Assembly (NCBI GenBank): GCA_003225055.1
Contig: QIAU01000137.1
Location: 53,218-117,217, forward strand
DNA: 64,000 bases
Reading direction: 5' to 3'
Source of the DNA: Acidobacteriota bacterium
GTDB lineage: Bacteria; Acidobacteriota; Terriglobia; Terriglobales; Acidobacteriaceae
Below, piece by piece: positions 8,329-16,626 of this stretch. Under the pieces are notes generated by a model, which saw only the letters and a program-made list of their open reading frames with translations, had not been told where the DNA came from and ran no database searches. Numbering within the stretch: the first letter of the stretch is position 1; each line of letters begins with the position of its first letter. The translations under genes and the position numbers were made by a program.

Positions 8329-9252
8329 TCAATCGGCCGACTGCGCGATCGGCACCGTTTTCCCCCACACCTCGCGGGCCGTTTCTGCCACCAACCGAAG
8401 TTTCGCTTCCTGATTGCAAAGACAGGCCCACACAGCGCATCCAGGGCCTTGGGATAGGACACCGTGAAGGGAAAGCTGGTCGCCTGGGACCCCGTCCAAC
8501 AAAAGGCTGCCTGGACTGTGCAGCGCCCGGGTCCGTGGAACGGCGGCACTCTCGCCACGGCCGGCAATCTGGTATTTGAGGGCACTGCGGATGGCCACTT
8601 CGAAGCCGGCATCAATCTTCAGCTTCAGCAGTTCGCGGTCTGGACAACACAAGATATTTCCCTGTTGGGATTCCAGAGGGGCGTACATGCCTGGCGCGTT
8701 CTTGGGCGCATGCAACAAGACTTTGCGACTTTCCCTATCGAGGATGATCTGCTGGCACGCGGTGTAGTCCCACATCTCGCCGGGTGTTTCCTGGTAGTGC
8801 CATACGTATTCGCCCGTCTCTGGTTTCAGGGCGACAATGGAAGACAAGAACAGATTGTCGCCGCGATTCATCACGTCACAGCAAGCATTCACCGACGACT
8901 CGGGGGGAACCTTGGGATCGTAAGTCCACAGCACCGAACCGGTCGTTGCATCCAGCGCGACTACTTTGCTCCAGGCTGTTGTGAAGTAGATGTTTCCGTC
9001 AATGACGAGGGGTGTAGACTCCTGTCCGCGGTGGGTATCTAAATCGTAGTACCACGCCAGCCTAAGCTGGCGGATGTTATCGTCTCTGACCTCCTTGAGT
9101 GGACTGAAACGCTGTTCACTATATGTGCGGCCATGGGTTAGCCAGTTGCCCGGATCCTGGTCCGCTGCGAGAATCCTGGCGGCGGTGACCACCCCTGTCT
9201 GTGTTTTGGCCCCCGCAGTTGGTTGCTGATTGCAGCCCGCACCAGCAAGCAT
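8329..9252 (-). pseudogene. PQQ-dependent alcohol dehydrogenase, decayed (N-terminal pieces)
   Basis: The first 115 or so codons read as an intact start of a quinoprotein dehydrogenase: lipobox-like LAGAGC, then [32 protein letters not shown] and the paired cysteines of [10 protein letters not shown] that lie near PQQ in this family. The sequence then jumps directly to [18 protein letters not shown] and [17 protein letters not shown], so a large internal part is missing. After LLHAPKN (about 8695) it stops resembling the enzyme, and the remaining frame is antisense to an inverted piece of the same gene at 8464-8607. A full-length enzyme is about 550-700 residues; this cannot be functional. 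It lies just downstream of pcaL and probably oxidised an alcohol or aldehyde feeding the aromatic pathway. Confidence 0.8.
8464..8607 (+). pseudogene. Inverted fragment of PQQ dehydrogenase
   Basis: The plus strand reads [19 protein letters not shown] and then [27 protein letters not shown]. These are the well-known late-propeller motifs of PQQ alcohol dehydrogenases ([29 protein letters not shown]). They are encoded opposite to the N-terminal pieces of the same type of gene directly adjacent on the minus strand. An in-frame TAG lies just before 8464. So a piece of the gene was inverted in place, together with deletions. Confidence 0.8.
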
Positions 9253-9312
9253 TACGAGAGCGACTCTAGTGATGCGAATCCACGATCCGGCCCTATTCGC
9301 TCTTCCTAGCTG

Positions 9313-10491
9313 CTAGGTCCCCTGACTCGTTCCGGAAGCTTTCTCGAGTTCAGCAGTCGCTTCGTGAAAAGCAGTGTTCGCAGCGGGTACGCCCGCATAG
9401 ATCGCGACCTGCAATAGAACTTCTTTTAAATCGCAGGGCTCGAGTTCGTGCTCCAGGCCGGAGCGAAGGTGAAGCCGGAATTCTTCCCACCGCCCGAGCG
9501 AGGCAGCGATAGCCAGGACCAGCAGACGGCGTATCCGCAAGCTCAGCCCGGGCCGCGTCCAGATGGAGCCCCAAGCGTAACGTGTAATTAAAGACTGGAA
9601 ATCGCGGTTGAAATCGTTGCTGGCCGAAATCGACCGATCAACATGTCGATCCCCCAGGAGCGCACGGCGTATTGCAAAACCTCGCTCAAGCGGGTCCGAA
9701 CTGTCGTTTCGCGCTTCAAGGAAATTGAGCACAGCACTGGTGAAGGAGCGTGGGCGCTCAAGGTTCGAAAGGTGGGCGGCCGGCAAATGTACCGCCTGCG
9801 CACCGGGGATGTCGCGGGCCAGAACTTCGCCGTGACCTGTCCATGGCGTCGACACGTCGCGGTCCCCCGAAATAACCAACGTTGGGATGCGAATATCAGC
9901 CAGCAACTTGCGGTTATCCATGTCGCGAATGGCGGAGCAGCATCCGGCGTACCCGACTGGACTGGTCCCCAGCAACAACGAACGAATGGAAGCAGCATAC
10001 GCATCCCCTCGGGCTAAAGTCTCCGGCGAGAAGAAGCGCTGCATGGCCATATCCGTAATCCCCGGCATGCCTTGCTCCAAAACGATTTTCCTGCGGGTGT
10101 CCCAGTTCGAAGGTGGGGGATGGTGGGGTGAGCTATTCGCCAGAATGAGTGCAGTCACCCGGTTCGGATCTTTAGCGGCTAACCATTGGCCAATCATGCC
10201 ACCCAGCGACAACCCGCAAAACGCGAACTGAGGGATGCCGAGCGTATCGGCCAACGCCAGCACATCGTGTCCCAACTGCTCGATGGAGTATTCGGCGGCA
10301 GGAGCATCGGAGGCGCCATGCCCGCGAGTGTCGTAACGCAAAACCTGGAAGCGCGAGAGCAGGTCCGGCATCTGCGGCTCCCACATGCCGTGATCGGTTC
10401 CGATCGAGTGGGACAGAACAAGGACGGGCTTTCCGTCAATCCCCTCCAGACGATAGAACAAGCGGGTTTTGTCGACGGTAATAAACGGCAA
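9313..10491 (-). CDS. pcaL: PcaL: 3-oxoadipate enol-lactonase fused to 4-carboxymuconolactone decarboxylase
   Basis: 392 residues with two enzymes of the protocatechuate branch of the beta-ketoadipate pathway in one chain. Residues about 1-260 form an alpha/beta hydrolase (PcaD): nucleophile elbow CGLSLGG with Ser95, acid in VISGDRDVSTP, and His in VHLPAAHLSNLERP. Residues about 285-385 form a carboxymuconolactone decarboxylase domain (PcaC): TRYAWGSIWTRPGL, then LAIAASLGRWEEF and LQVAIYAGVPAANTAF. Together they convert carboxymuconolactone to enol-lactone and then to 3-oxoadipate in the cytoplasm. It starts 14 bases after the pcaB stop, so the two are cotranscribed. The fused form is known in actinobacteria and others. 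All key residues are kept. Confidence 0.93.
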   Translation of the reverse strand: MPFITVDKTRLFYRLEGIDGKPVLVLSHSIGTDHGMWEPQMPDLLSRFQVLRYDTRGHGASDAPAAEYSIEQLGHDVLALADTLGIPQFAFCGLSLGGMIGQWLAAKDPNRVTALILANSSPHHPPPSNWDTRRKIVLEQGMPGITDMAMQRFFSPETLARGDAYAASIRSLLLGTSPVGYAGCCSAIRDMDNRKLLADIRIPTLVISGDRDVSTPWTGHGEVLARDIPGAQAVHLPAAHLSNLERPRSFTSAVLNFLEARNDSSDPLERGFAIRRALLGDRHVDRSISASNDFNRDFQSLITRYAWGSIWTRPGLSLRIRRLLVLAIAASLGRWEEFRLHLRSGLEHELEPCDLKEVLLQVAIYAGVPAANTAFHEATAELEKASGTSQGT

Positions 10492-10505
10492 GGTGCTGGC
10501 TCCTT

Positions 10506-11858
10506 TTACTTTTTCGAATCGCGGCCTTGCGCGAGTAAGCGGGTACGGAACTCGTCTGCGACTCCAAGATATGCTTTGGGATCATCGAGGCTGGCCAGTG
10601 TCGAGGCCTCGAGGACTTTCTTGACTTCAGGAATCTCGCGCAGCACTTCAGCGAGCGACTTCTTTTCCTCCACACTGCGGCGAGTGGCCTGCTCCACGAG
10701 TCTGTGTGCGGCATCGCGACCGAGAGCCGGGCCCAACAGGATCATGGCCCGCTCGGCAAAAACCAGCCCATTCGTCGCGTCAATATTCTTCCGCATTTTC
10801 TGTTCATCGACGCTCAGTCCTTCGGCAACTTCCGCCATGGAAGCGGCAGCCACGCCGGTGGCCTGGACGACATTCGAGATCGTCGGCCATTCCGATTGCC
10901 ATCCGCCTGCACTGCGTTCGTGCTCTTGAACCATGCCGGATAGAAAGCTCGCCACCAGTCCCGGCACACGGTTGGCTGCAGCCAGTGCGATCACGCTCCC
11001 GACCGGATTGCGCTTATGCGGCATAGTCGAAGACCTACCCCGTCCTGGCTCGCCCGGCTCTGCCACTTCTGCGACTTCGGTCTGCGCCATTAAAGCGACA
11101 TCACGAGCCATTTTCCCCAGCGCGCCGGTGAGTACGCCAGATGCACACACGAGCGCTGCCAGCCGGTCGCGTTGCGTGTGCCAGGGTGCATCGGGAAATT
11201 GCAAACCCAATTCATCCGCCAAAGCAGCACCGACCTCGACGCCTCGATCGCCGAGCGCAGCCAGCGTTCCTGTCGCCCCGCCGAATTCGACGACCAACGC
11301 TTCCCGAAATGCAGACTCCAGGCGCACTCGGCTTCGCCGTATGGCCCCCAACCAGCCTGCGGCCTTGAGCCCAAACGTAGCCGGCGGAGCAGCCTGCATC
11401 AGGGTCCTGCCGAGCATCACGGTTTGCGAGTGCTCGTCCGCCAAGGTTCTTAGAGCACTCTCGGTTCGCGTGAGATCGGCGACCAGCGCAGGGCGGGTTC
11501 GCTTGAGCAGTAGGATCATCGCTGTGTCCGCGACGTCCTGGCTGGTCGCACCCCAGTGGACGAACTTCGCTGCCTCGGCACTTCGCGCATTTACAAGCGT
11601 AGTTAGAGCCTTAACGAAAGGAATACTGACGGTGGCGGCACTCAAACCGCCTCGCGCAATGGCAGCGACATCCAGCGAACTTGTCCGCGCCGCGGCTGCA
11701 ATCGCATCTGCAGCATTCTGCGGGATTATCCCGGCTCGTGCTTCTGCTCGCGCCAGCGCGATTTCGAAATCGAGCATGGCTTGCAGAATGGAGTTGTCGG
11801 AAAAGATTTCTGCAAGCGGCTCAGTGGTCGAGAGGCTGTCGATTAACCTCACTGCCAT
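10506..11858 (-). CDS. pcaB: 3-carboxy-cis,cis-muconate cycloisomerase (PcaB)
   Basis: 450 residues, normal length. A member of the fumarase/aspartase superfamily that lactonises 3-carboxymuconate, the product of protocatechuate 3,4-dioxygenase. Visible motifs: HWGATSQDVADTA in the first third and the superfamily signature RSSTMPHKRNPVGS near residue 270, whose flexible loop carries the catalytic serine. The start ATG at 11858 gives MAVRLIDSLSTTEP and has AGGAG a few bases upstream. It lies between pcaG (59-base gap) and pcaL (14-base gap) and reads through without interruption, in contrast to pcaG. Confidence 0.93.
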   Translation of the reverse strand: MAVRLIDSLSTTEPLAEIFSDNSILQAMLDFEIALARAEARAGIIPQNAADAIAAAARTSSLDVAAIARGGLSAATVSIPFVKALTTLVNARSAEAAKFVHWGATSQDVADTAMILLLKRTRPALVADLTRTESALRTLADEHSQTVMLGRTLMQAAPPATFGLKAAGWLGAIRRSRVRLESAFREALVVEFGGATGTLAALGDRGVEVGAALADELGLQFPDAPWHTQRDRLAALVCASGVLTGALGKMARDVALMAQTEVAEVAEPGEPGRGRSSTMPHKRNPVGSVIALAAANRVPGLVASFLSGMVQEHERSAGGWQSEWPTISNVVQATGVAAASMAEVAEGLSVDEQKMRKNIDATNGLVFAERAMILLGPALGRDAAHRLVEQATRRSVEEKKSLAEVLREIPEVKKVLEASTLASLDDPKAYLGVADEFRTRLLAQGRDSKK

Positions 11859-11917
11859 GCCTGATTCTCCTGCTCGGAGATTTCGATAATGATTTTCACG
11901 ATGACCACGATGGTGGA

Positions 11918-12490
11918 TTAAATATCGAAGAAGACGGTTTCGCGCTCACCGCACAGATGCACCTCAAAGCGCCAAGTTCCTGGTCGCACGGGATCACGCT
12001 GCGCCATCAGGGTTCCGGCGTCGATCCTCGGGCACCAGTGCGAGAACAGGATCGTCATTATTCGCGGGATCACCCGCAAAATAGACGCGCGTAGGCAATC
12101 GCTTCAATACGCCCCGCGCAAAGACGGAGATGTTCAGATGTGGCGCCTGCAGCGTGTCCCCCGGGCCGGGCACCCGGCGTGGTTTCACGGCCTCAAACTC
12201 GCACGTGCCACTTTCATCCGTGCCCATGCGTCCAAAGCCGCGACACGAAGAATCCATTTTCTTGTCTTGCCTGTCTTCCGAATGGTTGTACTGGCCGTCG
12301 GCATTCGCTTGCCAGATCTCGATCATGGCATCGTTAATGGGCTGACCGTCGCCGTCAAGCACGGTAAAGATAAGTTTCACCGGTTCTCCCTGCGGGCCGG
12401 GCTGGCCACGCATCCGACAGAACGCTGGCCAGTAAGGCCGAGGTGAAAATAGGGACCGACAGTCTGCGACGGAATAGCAACCAGCTTCAT
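11918..12490 (-). pseudogene. pcaG: Protocatechuate 3,4-dioxygenase alpha subunit (PcaG), two frameshifts
   Basis: All parts of a normal-length PcaG (about 190 codons) are present but in three frames. From ATG at 12490: MKLVAIPSQTVGPYFHLGLT, then a shift near 12415 into GQPGPQGEPVKLIFTVLDG, AMIEIWQANADGQYNH and GDTLQAPHLNISVFARG to ALVPEDRRR. A second shift near 12000 leads into TLMAQRDPVRPGTWRFEVHL, CGERETVFFDI and TAA at 11918. Both shifts look like single-base indels. The start overlaps the pcaH stop as ATGA, so the subunits were translationally coupled. The alpha subunit shapes the active site but does not hold the iron. Either the gene is dead or these are two local sequence errors; the damaged iron site of PcaH beside it favours real decay. 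Confidence 0.85.
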
Positions 12491-13218
12491 GCTTGCCCCT
12501 CGAATGGTGTTTCCTCGCGGCCGCGCAGGACGATATCGAAACGAAATCCGAGGCACCACTCCGGCTTGGTGGTCTGCCAATCGAATTTCGAAATCAGCCG
12601 CTCCTGCGCTTTTTCGGGAACCGACAGGAAGATCGGGTCAAACGGAAGCAGCGGGTCCTCGGGAAAATACATTTGCGTAACCAGGCGTGTCACAAAAGCA
12701 TTGCCAAAGAGGGAGAAATGAATATGAGCCGGTCGCCACGCATTGTCGTAGTTGCGCCACGGACACGCTCCCGGCTTGATGGTCGTGAACTTATAATATC
12801 CGTCAGCATCGGATAAAGTTCTGCCCGCCCCGGTGAAATTCGGATCAAGTGGCGCGGGATGATCATCGCGGCTGTGAAAGTAACGACCGGCGGCATTTGC
12901 CTGCCAGATTTCGATCAGGGTATGGGGAACGGGGCGGCCATTCTCATCCAGCACACGCCCGCTGACGACGATTCGCTGGCCCAGCGGTTCGCCGGGGTGC
13001 GGGCGGGTGAGATCGCCATCAGTCTCGCCAACGCTCTCATGCCCGAAAACCGGCCCGGTGATCTCGGAAAGGGTGTGCGGCAGCATGATCAGCGGCTTTC
13101 GAGGCGAGCGCCGGATAGTGGCGCGATAGTCGGGATACAGAGCAGTCGGCTGACGGCCAGGCTCCTCTCTTTTATATTGCTTGAGAATTGTCGCCGGCTT
13201 TCTGACCGCTTCGGTCAT
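12487..13218 (-). CDS. pcaH: Protocatechuate 3,4-dioxygenase beta subunit (PcaH), axial Tyr replaced by Cys
   Basis: 243 residues from ATG 13218 (MTEAVRKPATILKQY); the frame runs further upstream to 13299, but family length and a purine-rich GGAAAAG favour this start. The beta subunit carries the non-heme Fe(III) that cleaves protocatechuate between the hydroxyls (intradiol). By motif alignment with Pseudomonas PcaH the ligands should be Tyr408, Tyr447, His460 and His462. Here Tyr113 (AAGRYFHS), His165 and His167 (WRPAHIHFSLFG) and Arg162 are kept with exact spacing, but the Tyr447 position is Cys152 (KPGACPWRNY; codon TGT at 12765-12763). That Tyr is the axial ligand that leaves iron when substrate binds, so activity is probably strongly reduced. 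The pcaG start overlaps its stop. Confidence 0.9.
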   Translation of the reverse strand: MTEAVRKPATILKQYKREEPGRQPTALYPDYRATIRRSPRKPLIMLPHTLSEITGPVFGHESVGETDGDLTRPHPGEPLGQRIVVSGRVLDENGRPVPHTLIEIWQANAAGRYFHSRDDHPAPLDPNFTGAGRTLSDADGYYKFTTIKPGACPWRNYDNAWRPAHIHFSLFGNAFVTRLVTQMYFPEDPLLPFDPIFLSVPEKAQERLISKFDWQTTKPEWCLGFRFDIVLRGREETPFEGQA

Positions 13219-13328
13219 CTTTTCCAACCTGCCTTGTTTAACGCATCGCCGTTTTAACAAGAGCTGCTTACTCGTATCGGCGGGCAAGTCGCGAATCATA
13301 CGTCAGCCCCTCCACGGCTGTCACCTGG

Positions 13329-14579
13329 TCAAGCCACACCAGGCGCCCGCGCTACTTCTTGGGCGCCTGAAATCTCGGATTTGCTCTTTGCCGTCTCGCG
13401 TAGCACAAGCGCCACCAGAAACACCAATGCGCTTCCTCCGGCGGCCATCCACATCGTTACGCCCAGGCCGTATTTTTCCGCCAGTGCCCCGGCCAGTATG
13501 GGCGCCAGAGTGGCGCCGAAGACTTCGCCGACCAGGGTCGCAGCCCCGATCGAAGACGCGCGAAACCGCGCGGGCACGCTTTCCGTCGGTACCAGCACCA
13601 GGATGAGCGCGGCGATGCCCTGGCCTGTGTTTGCGATAAAGACGATTCCCGCCAGCACCCAGGGATGGGCGTACAACACGGGCACCAGATAGGCCAGGGG
13701 AACGATGACTGCAAGTGCCGCCATCAGCAACAACACCGGCCGGCGCCCAATCCGATCTGACAAGGACGGCAGGAGAAAACCCAGAAAGAAACTGCCCAGG
13801 CCGCTGGCACCGAGGAAAAACCCCGCTGTCGTCGGCACCTCGTGTACTACCTGCGTGATGTACAGAGGTGCGAAAGCATTCAGTACAAAGAGCCACGTCA
13901 TGAACCCCGTGGCGCCAACACAGCACAGCCATACATTGCGGAAGCGCAGAATCGAGACATACTCAGCCGCTGACGCTTTGACATGCTCGGCGCCTTCGCG
14001 GGTTTCTGCCGAAGGCTCCTTCACCAATTTCCAGATCAAGACTGCCATCACGAGCCCGGGAACTCCTGCCAGGAAGAAAGCGGCCCGCCATCCCCAGCGC
14101 GCGGCGACTTGAGTTGTCAGTATGGGCGCGGCACTCAATCCCACCAGTGCGGCGGCACTGACTACAATGCCCACATTTCTTCCTCGCCGGCTCGGGTGCG
14201 ACGACTCTTCGATGAGCGCCGTCATAATCGACCACGTGGGTCCTTCGGCGACGCCCATCAGCGCCCGCACCAGAAGCAACTGGTAGTAGCCGTGCACGAA
14301 CGCAGACATCCAAGACAAAATCGAAAACGAAAACACCGCCGGGATGAGTACCGGTTTTCGTCCAAAGCGGTCGGAAAGAGCGCCGAACACGAAGGTCGAC
14401 ATTGCCCACGTGATCGCCAGCACCGAGGCCAGCGTCCCAATCTGCTTCTCGCCCAGGTGAAACTCCGGAGCAAAGTAAGGAGCGAGGTAGAGCTGCGACA
14501 TGCGGTCGAGGAAGACCGTGCCCCAGGCGAAGAACAGTACGGCAACGAGCCGGATTTCGTAGCGGCAGGAAGAATCCAT
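13329..14579 (-). CDS. MFS transporter, probably for aromatic acids
   Basis: 416 residues with twelve predicted membrane helices. Major-facilitator signatures are clear: GALSDRFGRKPVL between helices 2 and 3 and the matching SLSDRIGRRPVLLLMAAL in the second half, plus GPTWSIMTALIEESSHPSRRG. It would be a proton-coupled inner-membrane symporter. It lies directly upstream of pcaH (110 bases) and one base after the stop of an amidohydrolase remnant, so it belonged to the aromatic operon; uptake of protocatechuate or a related acid is a reasonable inference (PcaK-like role), but the substrate is not shown by sequence. The frame is intact. Confidence 0.85.
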   Translation of the reverse strand: MDSSCRYEIRLVAVLFFAWGTVFLDRMSQLYLAPYFAPEFHLGEKQIGTLASVLAITWAMSTFVFGALSDRFGRKPVLIPAVFSFSILSWMSAFVHGYYQLLLVRALMGVAEGPTWSIMTALIEESSHPSRRGRNVGIVVSAAALVGLSAAPILTTQVAARWGWRAAFFLAGVPGLVMAVLIWKLVKEPSAETREGAEHVKASAAEYVSILRFRNVWLCCVGATGFMTWLFVLNAFAPLYITQVVHEVPTTAGFFLGASGLGSFFLGFLLPSLSDRIGRRPVLLLMAALAVIVPLAYLVPVLYAHPWVLAGIVFIANTGQGIAALILVLVPTESVPARFRASSIGAATLVGEVFGATLAPILAGALAEKYGLGVTMWMAAGGSALVFLVALVLRETAKSKSEISGAQEVARAPGVA

Positions 14580-14580
14580 G

Positions 14581-15238
14581 CTAGGCCGGGACCCAACCGT
14601 ACTGGGTATTGCTGGGCGTCGCCGGCCCCGCTTCTTTGTAAATGTTTTTCATGCGGTCGACGAAGTCGCCGGGGACGGGATCCCGCTTAGCCTTGGGATC
14701 GATGCCGTAAACACGGGCCGCATTGAGCCCGAACACCTTCGCCTTTACCTCCGTCGTGAGCGGCCCGTACCCGAACTGTTTCATCAGCAATTCCGGCATC
14801 TCTAATCGGCGCAAGGCTTCGATCTGCCATTGCGGTGATCCCCACCAGATCGAATCCGTCCCCCATAACAGGTGATCAGCGCCAAACGCATCGATGATCA
14901 TTCCTAGCACGTGTGCCGCCAGCATAGGATGGGGCACGACCATGGATCCGAAAGATGTCCCCAGCTCCATGTAGAGGTTGGTCATGTGCGGATTTTGCTT
15001 GCGGTAACGGCACAGATCCGAGACCCAAGGCACGTAGGGATTCTTGCGAAATCCGTCTTCAGCTGCGGGCAGCGCGTCCTCCACCGTTTTCAGTCCCGAG
15101 TGATACACGAGAAAATTCAAGTCGGGAAAATCCTTGGAGGCTTTGACCAGGTCCTTGGGATGGCGCAGTAGGGCTCATTGAAAATACCGATGGCCAACCC
15201 CTTGTGCAAACAAATGTTCTTTACCCCTATCCTGCTTT
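14581..15238 (-). pseudogene. Amidohydrolase-2 family enzyme, truncated and frameshifted
   Basis: The C-terminal 180 codons are intact: FLVYHSG, TNLYMELGTSFGSMV, then GADHLLWGTDSIWWGSPQW, the usual DH-LWGTDS motif that carries a metal-binding Asp in amidohydrolase-2 enzymes. Upstream, GVKNICLHKGLAIGIFNEPYC lies in another frame, joined by a shift near 15170 to HPKDLVKASKDFPDL. Everything before about GVKNIC, the N-terminal half with the first metal ligands, is missing; the sequence stops at the end of the neighbouring oxidoreductase gene. Relatives include ring-cleavage-product hydratases and decarboxylases, which fits the aromatic block. Confidence 0.8.
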
Positions 15239-16594
15239 TTAGCTCTTAATACTCTTCGACGCAGGGTCCAGGTAGACCGGGCTCTTTCGAAAATACGACT
15301 CGTTGGCCATGTGGCACGCTAGCGCAGCGTGATTGCCAAACACAGCGTCTTCAGTCAGAGGCTGTCGCGAACGCACCGCTTGGAAGAATTTCCACAAGTG
15401 AGGCTTCACTTCATCGTAGGAAACGCCACGATAGGTGACTGCCTCCGCCAGGGGTTCTTGTCCGGGTTTGGGATCGTGTTCTGCGTGCCACTGTTTGAAG
15501 TACTGCTCGCGCATGGCTCTTGGGAAGCCGTAGGCGTAATAACTCGGGGCCAGATCCACACCGGGCTGCGGAGAGTGAGTCGCAGCAAATTCGGTGACCT
15601 CCAGGAAGCCCTTGGATCCCATGATGCGCACGATCTCCGCCGTCTCGGTCCCCAGATTCAGACGCATGAACACCGGGATATTGCCGTATTCAAAAAGCGC
15701 CGCGTGAACATCCGGCATGTTGCGGCCGTCTTTCCAGCGCAGGATTCCGCCTGAAGCCATCGCTCGCTTAGGTGGGTCGTTCCATCCCATGGCGAACAGC
15801 ATTCCGCTGATCAGGTGAACCAGCAGGTCGCCGGCCACCCCCGTGCCGTATTCCTTCCAGCAGCGCCAGCGCGCGAACGCGTAAGGATCGAACGGTTTCT
15901 TGGGGGCGGTGCCCAGCCAGGTTTCCCAGTCCAGGTTCTGCGGTGAGAGGTCGGGCGGCGGAGGATATTCCCAGGCACCCGTCGGATCATTCCGGCCTAG
16001 AGAGCCTTCGATCATGCACAGGTCGCCGATAGCGCCATTGGCGACCAGTTCCTTCGCCTTGGCGTAGATCACCGAACTCACGCGCTGCGAGCCGATCTGC
16101 ACCAGTCGCCCGGTCTTCTGCTGGGCTGCCGCCATGTCCAAGCCTTCGGCGGCCGTGTGCGACATCGGCTTCTCGCAGTAGATGTCTTTACCTGCGCTCA
16201 GCGTGTCGACCACGATTTGCTTGTGCCAGTGATCGGGCACGGCAGCGATGATGCAGTCAATTTCCTTGTTCGCGAGGAGGTCCTGGTAACGGCGAGTAGT
16301 AGGTAAATTTGGGTTGTTGACGATCTCTCGAGCCAGCGTGTGCCGCCCGTCGTACAGATCGCAGGCTGCCACACACTCAACGCCGGGCAGAGTGATGGCA
16401 GACCCGAGAAGCCCCGATCCCTGCATGCCGATCCCAATGATGCCGAAGCGAACCCGATCGCTGGGAGCGACCGGGTTTTGGTAGGCCCCTATCGGTTCCG
16501 GATCGAGAATCACGGTGCGGGCAGCCAGCAGGGCGCCGGCGGCCCCGACGCTGGTCTGCAAGAATTCACGGCGGGACAAACCAGTTTTTTTCAT
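15239..16594 (-). CDS. Gfo/Idh/MocA family oxidoreductase, Tat-exported
   Basis: 451 residues. The N terminus carries a twin-arginine signal (SRREFLQTSVGAAGALLAA), so the folded enzyme with its nucleotide is exported. The Rossmann start RFGIIGIGMQGSGLLG binds NAD(P); CEKPMSHTAAEGLDM is the conserved EKP motif with the catalytic Lys; the C-terminal half is the usual beta-sheet substrate domain with WEYPPPPDLSPQNLDWETWL. Enzymes of this type oxidise or reduce sugars and cyclitols. Next to a DUF1080 gene 32 bases upstream and a GMC oxidoreductase further up, it fits a periplasmic keto-sugar pathway. Substrate unknown. Confidence 0.88.
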   Translation of the reverse strand: MKKTGLSRREFLQTSVGAAGALLAARTVILDPEPIGAYQNPVAPSDRVRFGIIGIGMQGSGLLGSAITLPGVECVAACDLYDGRHTLAREIVNNPNLPTTRRYQDLLANKEIDCIIAAVPDHWHKQIVVDTLSAGKDIYCEKPMSHTAAEGLDMAAAQQKTGRLVQIGSQRVSSVIYAKAKELVANGAIGDLCMIEGSLGRNDPTGAWEYPPPPDLSPQNLDWETWLGTAPKKPFDPYAFARWRCWKEYGTGVAGDLLVHLISGMLFAMGWNDPPKRAMASGGILRWKDGRNMPDVHAALFEYGNIPVFMRLNLGTETAEIVRIMGSKGFLEVTEFAATHSPQPGVDLAPSYYAYGFPRAMREQYFKQWHAEHDPKPGQEPLAEAVTYRGVSYDEVKPHLWKFFQAVRSRQPLTEDAVFGNHAALACHMANESYFRKSPVYLDPASKSIKS

Positions 16595-16626
16595 TTAGTC
16601 CTCGACTTGAATGGAAATTCGGAGCC

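Noticed and set aside
10933..11889. 318-codon plus-strand frame across pcaB
   Set aside because: Antisense to pcaB, Ser/Ala/Arg-rich, no homology; a shadow of the real gene.
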